NCBI GenBank assembly: GCA_033026295.1
Contig: CM065189.1
Location: 3,315,851 to 3,379,850 of the forward strand
DNA from: Channa striata
Taxonomy: Eukaryota; Chordata; Actinopteri; Anabantiformes; Channidae
Reading direction: 5' to 3'
Length of the DNA: 64,000 nucleotides
The position numbers and the translations under genes were made by a program. The notes under the pieces were generated by a model. That model saw only the letters and a list, made by a program, of their open reading frames with translations. It did no database searches and had not been told where the DNA came from. Positions 42,390 to 52,900 of the stretch are shown here, piece after piece; positions within the stretch are counted from its first letter, which is position 1; every line of letters starts with the position of its first letter.

Positions 42390-42960
42390 GGGGTCCGAGG
42401 ACCCCGCCCGCTGCAGCGGACCTTCCCCACGTCCCCTGCGCTGCGGGGTCAGAGGGACCCGCCCGCTCCAGCGGAGCTTACCCAAGTCCCCTCCGCTGGG
42501 GTCTGAGGGACTTTCCCGCGTCCGCTCCGCTGGGGGTCCGAGGGACCCGACCGCTCCAGCGGACCTTACCCACGTCCCCTGCCCTGCGGGTCCGAGGACC
42601 CCGTCGTCAACTCCGCTGCGGGGTCCGAGGGACCCCCCGACGTCCCCTCCGCTGCGGGGTCCGAGGGACCCCGCCAGCTCCAGCGGACCTTCCCGACGCC
42701 CCCTGCGCTGCGGGGTCAGAGGGACCCGCCGGCTCTAGCGGACCTTACCGTCGTCAAGTCCGCTGCGGGGTCTGAGGACCCCCGACGTCCCCTCCGCTGT
42801 GGGTCCGAGGACCCCGCCAGCTCCAGCGGACCTTCCCGACGCCCCTGCGCTGCGGGTCAGAGGACCCGCCCGGCTCTAGCGGACCTTACCGACGTCCCCT
42901 CCGCTGCGGGGTCTGAGGGACCTTCCCGACGTCCCCTCCGCTGCGGGGTCTGAGGGACCC
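42390..42960. repeat. GC-rich minisatellite with two unit lengths (~35 and ~55 bp)
   Basis: About twelve units are anchored on CTGCGGGGTC or close variants at 42441, 42496, 42530, 42584, 42616, 42652, 42708, 42763, 42797, 42850, 42904 and 42941. Spacings fall in two classes, 32-37 bp and 53-56 bp. Long units contain an extra block of about 20 bp of the type GCCAGCTCCAGCGGACCTT, which short units lack. The core is CTGCGGGGTCCGAGGGACC followed by CCGACGTCCCCTCCG. This segment gives open frames on both strands simply because it is GC-rich and stop-poor. Confidence 0.8.
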
Positions 42961-43318
42961 CTGGACCTGGGCTCAGACTCTGCACGTCTGCTGTGGGGCC
43001 TCGGGGACCCCAGGATAGAGGACATTCTCGGACCCTGACTCCTCGCGGCGGGCGCGCCGTCTCCTAGGGGCCTGGCGGACCCGGGACATCGGGATGGAGG
43101 ACCTTCTCGGGGCCTGACTCCGCGCGTCCCGGCGTCCCGTCTCCTCGGGGCCTCGCGGACCCGGGCTCGTAAACCTTCCAGGGCTCGGACTCCGCGCGTC
43201 CCGACGTCCCGTCTCCTCGGGGCCTCGCGGACCCCGGGATCGTAAACCTCCCGGGCCCTGTCTCAGAGAGTTCCCGTTCCTACGCGAGGCCCCGTGGCCT
43301 CGGGGTCGGAGGGACCCC
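42961..43318. repeat. Second GC-rich minisatellite, ~61-79-bp units
   Basis: Four to five diverged units begin GACTC near 42976, 43037, 43116 and 43188, with a degenerate unit from about 43260. The two central units are closest, sharing GACTCCGCGCGTCCCG, then GTCTCCTCGGGGCCTCGCGG and CGTAAACCT. CpG is very dense. The unit differs from the first minisatellite but shares a GGGG-C-C-GGACC style core, so the two may have a common origin. Confidence 0.7.
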
Positions 43319-43379
43319 GGGGGGGAGGGATTGAGAGTAGGGAGGGAGGGGAGAGAGAAAAGAGAGAGAGAGAGGAAGA

Positions 43380-43416
<37 letters not shown>

Positions 43417-43560
43417 GAGATGAGAGTCTGAAGGCGCATGCGCGGGCCGGGTGGGTCGAGGGGGTGAGAAGAGATGGGGAGGAGGAGAGATGGGGAGGAC
43501 AGATGGGGTGATATGGGGGAGGAGAGATGAAAGAAAGAGAGATGAAAGAAAGAGAGAGAG
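43319..43560. repeat. Purine-rich low-complexity tract including (GA)16
   Basis: The plus strand is mostly G and A, with a perfect (GA)16 run at 43382-43413 and looser GGGAGGAGAGATG and GAAAGAGAGATG repeats downstream. A pyrimidine-rich stretch lies further right at about 43670-43790. Mirror-like purine tracts can form triplex DNA and are prone to length change. Translations of this region are monotonous Ser/Leu or Arg/Glu runs and are not considered genes. Confidence 0.85.
43434..43443. promoter_or_regulatory. GCGCATGCGC palindrome, NRF1-type site (first)
   Basis: A perfect 10-bp palindrome GCGCATGCGC, the core of the known NRF1 recognition sequence found in vertebrate CpG-island promoters. 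An identical core lies 130 bp downstream. No transcription start can be assigned, so a promoter role is only inferred. Confidence 0.35.
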
Positions 43561-43563
43561 GAC

Positions 43564-43573
43564 GCGCATGCGC
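43564..43573. promoter_or_regulatory. GCGCATGCGC palindrome, NRF1-type site (second)
   Basis: The same perfect palindrome, within GACGCGCATGCGCGGGGG. The two copies bracket the GA-rich GAGAGATG section. They may also be a by-product of duplication within the insert. Confidence 0.35.
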
Positions 43574-43655
43574 GGGGGAAACAGCCCCCCCGGTGGACGC
43601 GCGAGGTAGAGGGTGCGCGAACAGCCCCAAAAAAACGACTTTTGGGCCAACTCCC

Positions 43656-43802
43656 CCGTGTCGAATACGGCTCCCTTCCCCCCCTCTCGCTCTCTGGGCC
43701 TAGAGCTAAAGGCGGGTAGCGATTTAAAAACACCCCCCCCTCTTCCTCCTCCTCTTTCTCTTTCTCCCACCATTCCCGTGTGAGAACAGGGTGGCACGAG
43801 GG
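43656..43802. repeat. Internal copy of the insert's right end
   Basis: This segment runs from CCGTGTCGAATACGG through CTCTGGGCCTAGAGCTAAAG, GCGGGTAGCGATTTAAAAAC, a CT-rich stretch and TGTGAGAACAGGGTGGCACG, ending GAGGG at 43802. The same order is found at 43894-44032, about 230-238 bp downstream. It differs from the terminal copy mainly in the length of the CT/C runs and a few substitutions. Confidence 0.85.
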
Positions 43803-43893
43803 TTGTGAGAGTGTGAAAATGTTTTTCGGTCGCGTAAGACATATCGGCAATGCCGCTGAAATGACTGCACTGTACAATGAGGAGTGCTGAGGG
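43803..43893. other. Unique spacer between the two right-end repeats
   Basis: About 90 bp of ordinary-complexity sequence, unlike the rest of the insert. It contains TTTTTCGGTCGCGTAAG, a small dyad CGGC-AAT-GCCG, and GCACTGTACAATGAGGAG. I see no gene, tRNA or snRNA in it. It is the best stretch of the insert for a similarity search because it is not low complexity. Confidence 0.6.
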
Positions 43894-44032
43894 CCGTTGT
43901 GAATGAGGACGGTCCCCCCCTCTAGCTCTCTGGGCCTAGAGCTAAAGGCGGGTAGCGATTTAAAAACACCCCCCCTCCCGCTCTTTCTCTTTCTCCCAGC
44001 ATTCCCCGTGTGAGAACAGGGTAGCACGAGGG
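43894..44032. repeat. Terminal copy of the insert's right-end repeat
   Basis: The second copy of the ~140-bp right-end unit, ending GTAGCACGAGGG exactly where satellite resumes. It holds a perfect 7-bp inverted repeat, TAGCTCT (43923-43929) and AGAGCTA (43938-43944), around an 8-base loop; the internal copy keeps only five paired bases there. Both copies carry the only AT-rich stretch nearby, GATTTAAAAAC. Confidence 0.85.
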
Positions 44033-44036
44033 ATAA
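44033..44036. repeat. Right copy of ATAA flanking the insert
   Basis: The first four satellite bases after the insert, followed by AAGGATGCTTG in normal register. It pairs with the left copy at 42354-42357. Confidence 0.55.
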
Positions 44037-47000
44037 AAGGATGCTTGAATTACATGCATTTACTGTCTTTTAAGGAAACATCCCAGAAGCTTGTTTTTAT
44101 GTTCTGCTGACTGGATTTAGGCTAAATAAGAAGGCAGACACAGTTTTATTTGAGTTTGGTGCAGAAATTGTTCAATACAAGCTTTTGCTTCAAAACAGCA
44201 TTTCTCGCTGAGAAAAGGCGATTGCGAGCATAAAAAGATGCTTGATTTACATGCATTTACTGTCTTTTAAGGAAACATCCCACAAGCTTGTTTTTATGTT
44301 CTGCTGACTGGATTTAGGCTAAATAAGAAGGCAGACACATTTTTTTTTGAGTTTGGTGCAGAAATTGTTCAATACAAGCTCTGCTTCAAAACATCATTTT
44401 CTCGCTGAGAAAAGGCGATTGCGAGCATAAAAGGATGCTTGAATTACATGCATTTACTGAATTTTAAGGAAACATCCCAGAAGCTTGTTTTTATGTTCTG
44501 CTGACTGGATTTATGCTAAATAAGAAGGCAGACACAGTTTTATTTGACTTTGGTGCAGAAATTGTTCAATACAAGCTTTGCTTCAAAACAACATTTCTCG
44601 CTGAGAAAAGGCGATTGCGAGCATAAAAGGGTGCTTGATTACATGCATTTACTGTCTTTTAAGGAAACATCCCACAAGCTTATTTTCAGTCTCTCCTGAG
44701 TGGATTTAGGCTAAATAAGAAGGCAGACACAGTTTTATTTGAGTTTGGGCAGAAATTGTTCAATACAAGCTTGGCTTCAAATCAGCATTTCTCGCTGAGA
44801 AAAGGCGATTGCGAACATAAAAGGATGCTTGAATTACATGCATTTACTGTCTTTTAAGGAAACATCCCACAAGCTTGTTTTTATGTTTTGCTGACTGGAT
44901 TTAGGCTAAATAAGAAGGCAGACACAGTTTTATTTGACTTTGGTGCAGAAATTGTTCAATACAAGCTTGGCTTCAAAACAGCATTTCTCGCTGAGAAAAA
45001 GCGATTGCGAACATAAAAGGATGCTTGAATTACATGCATTTACTGTTTTTTAAGGAAACATCCCACAAGCTTATTTTTATGTTCTGCTGACTGGATTTAG
45101 GCTAAATAAGAAGGCAGACACAGTTTTATTTGACTTTAGTGCAGAAATTGTTCAATACAAGCTTGGCTTCAAAACAGCATTTTCTCGCTGAGAAAAGGCG
45201 ATTGCGAGCATAAAAGGATGCTTGATTTACATGCATTTACTGTCTTTTAAGGAAACATCCCACAAGCTTATTTTCAGTCTCTCCTGAGTGGATTTAGGCT
45301 AAATAAGAAGGCAGACACAGTTTTATTTGACTTTGGTGCAGAAATTGTTCAATACAAGCTTGGCTTCAAACAGCATTTTCTCGCTGAGAAAAGGCGATTA
45401 AAGCATAAAAGGATGCTTGAATTACATATATTTACTGAATTTTAAGGAAACATCCCAGAAGCTTGTTTTTATGTTCTGCTGACTGGATTTAGGCTAAAAA
45501 GGAGGCAGAAACAGTTTTATTTGACTTTGGTGCAGAAATTGTTCAATACAAGCTTGGCTTCAAAACAGCATTTCTCGCTGAGAAAAGGCGATTACGAGCA
45601 TAAAAAGAAGCTTGAATTACATGCATTTACTGTCTTTTAAGGAAACATCCACAAGCTTGTTTTTATGTTCTGCTGACTGGATTTAGGCTAAATAAGAAGG
45701 CAGATACAGTTTTATTTGAGTTTGGTGCAAAAATTGTTCAATACAAGCTTGGCTTCAAATCACAATTTTCTCGCTGAGAAAAGGCGATTACGAGCATAAA
45801 AGGATGCTTGAATTACATGCATTTACTGTCTTTTAAGGAAACATCCCACAAGCTTATTTTCAGTCTCTCCTGAGTGGATTTAGGCTAAATAAGAAGGCAG
45901 ACACAGTTTTATTTGAGTTTGGTGCAGAAATTGTTCAATACAAGCTTGGCTTCAAACAGCATTTTCTCGCTGAGAAAAGGCGATTAAGCATAAAAGGATG
46001 CTTGAATTACATGCATTTACTGTTTTTAAGGAAACATCCCACAAGCTTATTTTCAGTCTCTCCTGAGTGGATTTAGGCTAAATAAGAAGGCAGACACAGT
46101 TTTATTTGAGTTTGGTGCAGAAATTGTTCAATACAAGCTTGGCTTCAAAACAGCATTTCTCGCTGAGAAAAGGCGATTACGAGCATAAAAGGATACTTTA
46201 ATTACATGCATTTACTGTCTTTTAAAGAAACATCCCACAAGCTTATTTTCAGTCTCTCCTGAGTGGATTTAGGCTAAATAAGAAGGCAAACACAGTTTTA
46301 TTTGAGTTTGGTGCAGAAATTGTTCAATACAAGATTGGTTTCAAAACAGCATTTTCTCGCTAAGAAAAGGCGATTGCGAGCATAAAAGGATGCTTGAATT
46401 ACATGCATTTACTGTCTTTTAAGGAAACATCCCAAAGCTTATTTTTATGTTCTGCTGACTGGATTTAAGCTAAATAAGAAGGCAGACACAGTTTTATTTG
46501 ACTTTGGTGCAGAAATTGTTCAATACAAGCTTGGCTTCAAAACAGCATTTTCTCGCTGAGAAAAGGCGATTACGAGCATAAAAGGATGCTTGAATTACAT
46601 GCATTTACTGTCTTTTAAGGAAACATCCCACAAGCTTATTTTCAGTCTCTCCTGAGTGGATTTAGGCTAAATAAGAAGGCAGACACAGTTTTATTTGACT
46701 TTGGTGCAGAAATTGTTCAATACAAGCTTGGCTTCAAAACAGCATTTCTCGCGGAGAAAAGGCGATTACGAGCATAAAAGGATGCTTGAATTACATATAT
46801 TTACTGAATTTTAAGGAAACATCCCAGAAGCTTGTTTTTATGTTCTGCTGACTGGATTTAGGCTAAATAAGAAGGCAGACACAGTTTTATTTGACTTTGG
46901 TGCAGAAATTGTTCAATACAAGCTCTGCTTCAAAACAGCATTTCTCGCTGAGAAAAGGCGATTACGAGCATAAAAGGATGCTTGAATTACATGCATTTAC

Positions 47001-49853
47001 TGTCTTTTAAGGAAACATCCACAAGCTTATTTTTATGTTCTGCTGACTGGATTTAGGCTAAATAAGAAGGCAGACACATTTTTTTGAGTTTGGTGCAGAA
47101 ATTGTTCAATACAAGCTTGGCTTCAAAACAGCATTTCTCGCTGAGAAAAGGCGATTATGAGCATAAAAGGATACTTTAATTACATGCATTTACTGTCTTT
47201 TAAAGAAACATCCCACAAGCTTATTTTCAGTCTCTCCTGAGTGGATTTAGGCTAAATAAGAAGGCAAACACAGTTTTATTTGAGTTTGGTGCAGAAATTC
47301 TTCAATACAAGCTTGGCTTCAAAACAGCATTTCTCGCTGAGAAAAGGCGATTACGAGCATAAAAGGATTCTTGAATTACATATATTTACTGAATTTTAAG
47401 GAAACATCCCAGAAGCTTGTTTTTATGTTCTGCTGACTGGATTTAGGCTAAATAAGAAGGCAGACACAGTTTTATTTGACTTTGGTGCAGAAATTGTTCA
47501 ATACAAGCTTTGCTTCAAAACAGCATTTCTCGCTGAGAAAAGGCGATTGCGAGCATAAAAGGATACTTGATTTACATGCATTTACTGTCTTTTAAGGAAA
47601 CATCCCACAAGCTTGTTGTTATGTTCTGCTGACTGGATTTAGGCTAAATAAGAAGGCAGACACAGTTTTATTTGAGTTTGGTGCAGAAATTGTTCAATAC
47701 AAGATTGGCTTCAAAACAGCATTTCTCGCTGAGAAAAGGCGATTGCGAGCATAAAAGGATGCTTGAATTACATGCATTTACTGTCTTTTAAGGAAACATC
47801 CCACAAGCTTATTTTCAGTCTCTCCTGAGTGGATTTAGGCTAAATAAGAAGGCAGACACAGTTTTATTTGAGTTTGGTGCAGAAATTGTTCAATACAAGC
47901 TTGGCTTCAAAACAGCATTTCTCGCTGAGAAAAGGCGATTAAAGCATAAAAGGATACTTTAATTACATGCATTTACTGTCTTTTAAAGAAACATCCCACA
48001 AGCTTATTTTCAGTCTCTCCTGAGTGGATTTAGGCTAAATAAGAAGGCAAACACAGTTTTATTTGAGTTTGGTGCAGAAATTCTTCAATACAAGCTTGGC
48101 TTCAAAACAGCATTTCTCGCTGAGAAAAGCGATTGCGAGCATAAAAGGATTCTTGAATTACATATATTTACTGAATTTTAAGGAAACATCCCAGAAGCTT
48201 GTTTTTATGTTCTGCTGACTGGATTTAGGCTAAATAAGAAGGCAGACACAGTTTTATTTGACTTTGGTGCAGAAATTGTTCAATACAAGCTTTGCTTCAA
48301 AACAGCATTTCTCGCTGAGAAAAGGCGATTACGAGCATAAAAGGATACTTGATTTACATGCATTTACTGTCTTTTAAGGAAACATCCCACAAGCTTGTTG
48401 TTATGTTCTGCTGACTGGATTTAGGCTAAATAAGAAGGCAGACACAGTTTTATTTGAGTTTGGTGCAGAAATTGTTCAATACAAGATTGGTTTCAAAACA
48501 TCATTTTCTCGCTGAGAAAAGGCGATTACGAGCATAAAAGGATGCTTGAATTACATGCATTTACTGTCTTTTAAACATCCCACAAGCTTATTTTCAGTCT
48601 CTCCTGAGTGGATTTAGGCTAAATAAGAAGGCAGACACAGTTTCATTTGAGTTTGGTACAGAAATTGTTCAATACAAGCTTGGCTTCAAAACAGCATTTC
48701 TCGCTGAGAAAAGGCGATTACGAGCATAAAAGGATGCTTGAATTACATATATTTACTGAATTTCAAGGAAACTTCCCAGAAGCTTGTTTTTATGTTCTGC
48801 TGACTGGATTTAGGCTAAATAAGAAGGCAGACACAGTTGTATTTGACTTAGGTGCAGAAATTGTTCAATACAAGCTTTGCTTCAAAACAGCATTTCTCGC
48901 TGAGAAAAGGCGATTATGAGCATAAGAGGATGCTTGAATTACATGCATTTACTGTCTTTTAAGGAAACATCCCACAAACTTATTTTTATGTTCTGCTGAC
49001 TGGATTTAGGCTAAGTAAGAAGGCAGACACAGTTTTATTTGACTTTGGTGCAGAAATTGTTCAATACAAGCTTGGCTTCAAAACAGCATTTCTCGCTGAG
49101 AAAAGGCGATTGCGAGCATAAAAGGATGCTTGATTACATGCATTTACTGGTTTTTAAGGAAACATCCCACAAGCTTATTTTCAGTGTCTCCTGAGTGGAT
49201 TTAGGCTAAATAAGAAGGCAGACACAGTTTTATTTGAGTTTGGTACAGAAATTGTTCAATACAAGCTTGGCTTCAAAACAGCATTTCTCGCTGAGAAAAG
49301 GCGATTGCGAGCATAAAAGGATGCTTGAATTACATATATTTACTGAATTTTAAGGAAACATCCCAGAAGCTTGTTTTTATGTTCTGCTGACTGGATTTAG
49401 GCTAAATAAGAAGGCAGACACAGTTTTATTTGACTTTGGTGCAGAAATTGTTCAATACAAGCTTTGCTTCAAAACAGCATTTCTCGGTGAGAAAAGGCGA
49501 TTGAGCATAAGAGGATGCTTGAATTACATGCATTTACTGTCTTTTAAGGAAACATCCCACAAGCTTATTTTTATGTTCTGCTGACTGGATTTAGGCTAAA
49601 TAAGAAGGTAGACACAGTTTTATTTGACTTTGGTGCAGAAATTGTTCAATACAAGCTTGGCTTCAAAAACAGCATTTCTCGCTGAGAAAAGGCGATTATG
49701 AGCATAAAAGGATACTTTAATTACATATATTTACTGTCTTTTAAAGAAACATCCCACAAGCTTATTTTTAGTCTCTCCTGAGTGGATTTAGGCTAAATAA
49801 GAAGGCAGACACAGTTTTATTTGAGTTTAGTGCAGAAATTGTTCAATACAAGC
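44033..49853. repeat. Satellite domain D5: continuation of the D4 monomer family
   Basis: The array resumes mid-monomer and in register after the insert, with the same variants as D4 (CCCAGAAGC, CTGAATTTTAAGG, ACATATATTT at about 45426, 46793, 47378, 48161, 48747 and 49333). CTGCTTCAAAACATC at 44381 is 3,638 bp from its match at 40743; removing the 1,679-bp addition leaves 1,959 bp, ten monomers, as in the 35440-37404 interval. A local duplicate pair is marked by GAAATTCTTCAATAC near 47295 and 48080 and AAAGGATACTTTAATTAC near 47165 and 47950. No genes. Confidence 0.9.
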
Positions 49854-49918
49854 TTTTCTTGGCATTCAAAACAGCATTATTCGCTTTACCACAAGCTTGC
49901 TTTTATGTTCTGCTGACT
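49784..49918. repeat. Truncated, rearranged monomer at the D5/D6 boundary
   Basis: The distance between GGATTT starts here is only 135 bp instead of about 197. After CAATACAAGC the sequence reads TTTTCTTGGCATTCAAAACA, then GCATTATTCGCTTTACCACAAG. The second dyad arm, the hypervariable triplet, the ATGCAT block and TTTTAAGG are missing, and a few extra bases (TTCTTGGCA) are present near AAGCTT. Left of it the variants are D5-type; right of it they are D6-type. It is a deletion or recombination scar. Confidence 0.85.
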
Positions 49919-52900
49919 GGATTTAGGCTAAATAAGAAGGTAGACACAGTTTTATTTGAGTTTGGTGCAGAAATTGTTCAATACAAGCTTGGCTTCAAAA
50001 CAGCATTTTCTCGCTGAGAAAAGGCGATTGCGAGCATAAAAGGATGCTTGAATTACATGCATTTACTGTCTTTTAAGGAAACATCCCACAAGCTTGCTTT
50101 TATGTTCTGCTGACTGGATTTAGGCTAAATAAGAAGGCAGACACAGTTTTATTTGAGTTTGGTGCAGAAATTGTTCAATACAAGCTTGGCTTCAAAACAG
50201 CATTTTCTCGCTGAGAAAAGCGATTGATTGAGCATAAAAGGATGCTTGAATTACATGCATTTACTGTCTTTTAAGGAAACATTCCACAAGCTTATTTTCA
50301 GTCTCTTCTGAGTGGATTTAGGCTAAATAAGAAGGCAGACACAGTTTTATTTGAGTTTGGTGCAGAAATTGTTCAATACAAGGTTTTCTTCAAAACTGCA
50401 TTTTCTCGCTGAAAAAAGGCGATTGCGAGCATAAAAGGATGCTTGAACTACATGCACTTACTTTCTTTTAAGGAAACATCCCACAAGCTTGTTTTTATGT
50501 TCTGCTGGCTGGATTTAGGCTAAATAAGAAGGCAGACACAGTTTTATTTGAGTTTGGTGCAGCAATTGTTCAATACAAGCTTGGCTTCAAAACAGCATTT
50601 TCTCGCTGAGAAAAGGCGATTGCGAGCATAAAAGGATGCTTGAATTACATGCATTTACTGTCTTTTAAGGAAACATTCCACAAGCCTATTTTCAGTCTCT
50701 CCTGAGTGGATTTACGCTAAATAAGAAGGCAGACACAGTTTTATTTGAGTTTGATGCAGAAATTGTTCAATACAAGCTTGGCTTCAAAACTGCATTTTCT
50801 CGATGAGAAAAGGCGATTGCGAGCATAAAAGGATGCTTGAATTACATGCATTTTCTGTCTTTTAAGGAAACATCCCACAAGCTTGCTTTTATGTTCTGCT
50901 GACTGGATTTAGGCTAAATAAGAAGGCAGACACATTTTTATTTGAGTTTGGTGCAGAAATTGTTCAATACAAGCTTTTCTTCAAAACTGCATTTTCTCGC
51001 TGAGAAAAGGTGATTGCGAGCATAAAAGGATGCTTCAATTACATGCATTTACTGTCTTTTAAGGAAACATTCCACAAGCTTATTTTCAGTCTCTCCTAGT
51101 GGATTTACGCTAAATAAGAAGGCAGACACAGTTTTATTTGAGTTTGGTGCAGAAATTGTTCAATACAAGCTTTTCTTCAAAACTGCATTTTGTCGCTGAG
51201 AAAAGGCGATTGCGAGCATAAAAGGATGCTTGAATTACATGCATTTACTGTCTTTTAAGGAAACATTCCACAAGCTTATTTTCAGTCTCTCCTGAGTGGA
51301 TTTACGCTAAATAAGAAGGCAGACACAGTTTTATTTGACTTTGGTGCAGAAATTGTTCAATACAAGCTTGGCTTCAAAACTGTATTTTCTCGATGAGAAA
51401 AGGCGATAGCGAGCATAAAAGGATGCTTGAATTACATGCATTTACTGTCTTTTAAGGAAACATCCCACAAGCTTGCTTTTATGTTCTGCTGACTGGATTT
51501 AGGCTAAATAAGAAGGTAGACACAGTTTTATTTGAGTTTGGTGCAGAAATTGTTCAATACAAGCTTGGCTTCAAAACAGCATTTTCTCGCTGAGAAAAGG
51601 CGATTGCGAGCATAAATGGATGCTTGAATTACATGCATTTACTGTCTTTTAAGGAAACATTCCACAAGCTTATTTTCAGTCTCTTCTGAGTGGATTTAGG
51701 CTAAATAAGAAGGCAGACACAGTTTTATTTGAGTTTGGTGCAGAAATTGTTCAATACAAGCTTGGCTTCAAAACTGCATTTTCTCGATGAGAAAAGCGAT
51801 TAAAGCATAAAGGATGCTTGAATTACATTCATTTACTGTCTTTTAAGGAAACATTCCACAAGCTTGTTTTTATGTTCTGCTGACTGGATTTAGGCTAAAT
51901 AAGAAGGCAGACACAGTTTTATTTGAGTTTGGTGCAGAAATTGTTCAATACAAGCTTGGCTTCAAAACAGCATTTTCTCGCTGAGAAAAGGCGATTGCAG
52001 CATAAAAGGATGCTTGAATTACATGCATTTACTGTCTTTTAAGGAAACATTCCACAAGCTTATTTTCAGTCTCTCCTGAGTGGATTTGCGCTAAATAAGA
52101 AGGCAGACACAGTTTTATTTGACTTTGGAGCAGAAATTGTTCAATACAAGCTTGGCTTCAAAACTGCATTTTCTCGCTGAAAAAAGGCGATTGCGAGCAT
52201 AAAAGGATGGTTGATTTACATGCATTTACTGTCTTTTAAGGAAACATCCCACAAGCTTGTTTTTATGTTCTGCTGACTGGATTTAGGCTAAATAAGAAGG
52301 CAGACACAGTTTTATTTGAGTTTGGTGCAGAAATTGTTCAATACAAGCTTGGCTTCAAAACTGCATTTTCTCGCTGAGAAAAGGCGATTGCGAGCATAAA
52401 TGGATGCTTGAATTACATGCATTTACTGTCTTTTAAGGAAACATTCCACAAGCTTATTTTCAGTCTCTTCTGAGTGGATTTAGGCTAAATAAGAAGGCAG
52501 ACACAGTTTTATTTGAGTTTGGTGCAGAAATTGTTCAATACAAGCTTGGCTTCAAAACAGCATTTTCTCGCTGAGAAAAGGCGATTGCGAGCATAAAAGG
52601 ATGCTTGAATTACATGCATTTACTGTCTTTTAAGGAAACATTCCACAAGCTTATTTTCAGTCTCTCCTGAGTGGATTTAGGCTAAATAAGAAGGCAGACA
52701 CATTTTTATTTGAGTTTGGTGCAGAAATTGTTCAATACAAGCTTGGCTTCAAAACTGCATTTTCTCGCTGAGAAAAGGCGATTGCGAGCATAAAAGGATG
52801 CTTGAATTACATGCATTTACTGTCTTTTAAGGAAACATCCCACAAGCTTATTTTTAGTCTCTCTGAGTGGATTTACGCTAAATAAGAAGGCAGACACAGT

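Larger units (their letters stand above)
42358..44032. mobile_element. GC-rich 1,675-bp insert in the satellite; putative non-autonomous DNA transposon
   Basis: The AT-rich array is interrupted inside the motif GCATAAAAGG. The left satellite ends GCATAA at 42357 and the right resumes ATAAAAGG at 44033, so ATAA is present twice. GGATTT starts at 42240 and 44113 are 1,873 bp apart; subtracting 1,679 leaves 194 bp, one normal monomer, so nothing else was lost. The ends read CCCTTGCACTGC (left) and GTAGCACGAGGG (right); read inward both begin CCCT, then align only loosely. Four-base duplications with CCY/RGG ends are known for piggyBac-type transposons, but their usual target is TTAA, not ATAA, and each monomer contains an unused TTAA (CTTTTAAGG). 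The interior is minisatellites, a GA tract and a duplicated right end, with no credible reading frame. Alternatives are capture of GC-rich DNA during microhomology-mediated repair or a different transposon class. Confidence 0.5.

Noticed and set aside
42347..42775. Plus-strand open frames of 125 and 142 codons at the left of the insert
   Set aside because: They start at or beside the satellite junction and read through the 35/55-bp minisatellite in two overlapping frames, which is typical of chance open frames.
42358..43320. Ribosomal DNA spacer
   Set aside because: GC-rich CG/CT repeats suggested it, but there is no recognisable 18S, 5.8S or 28S core, and the repeats are simple minisatellites.
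43803..43893. tRNA or small nuclear RNA gene in the unique spacer
   Set aside because: No A/B box pair, cloverleaf or Sm-site arrangement could be drawn; only a small CGGC-AAT-GCCG dyad is present.
42973..44027. Minus-strand open frames of 116, 254 and 289 codons in the GC-rich insert
   Set aside because: They cross minisatellite, GA/CT tract and poly-C runs. Their translations are low-complexity Ser/Leu, Pro and Arg stretches with no recognisable domain, and open frames occur on both strands because stops are rare in GC-rich repeats.
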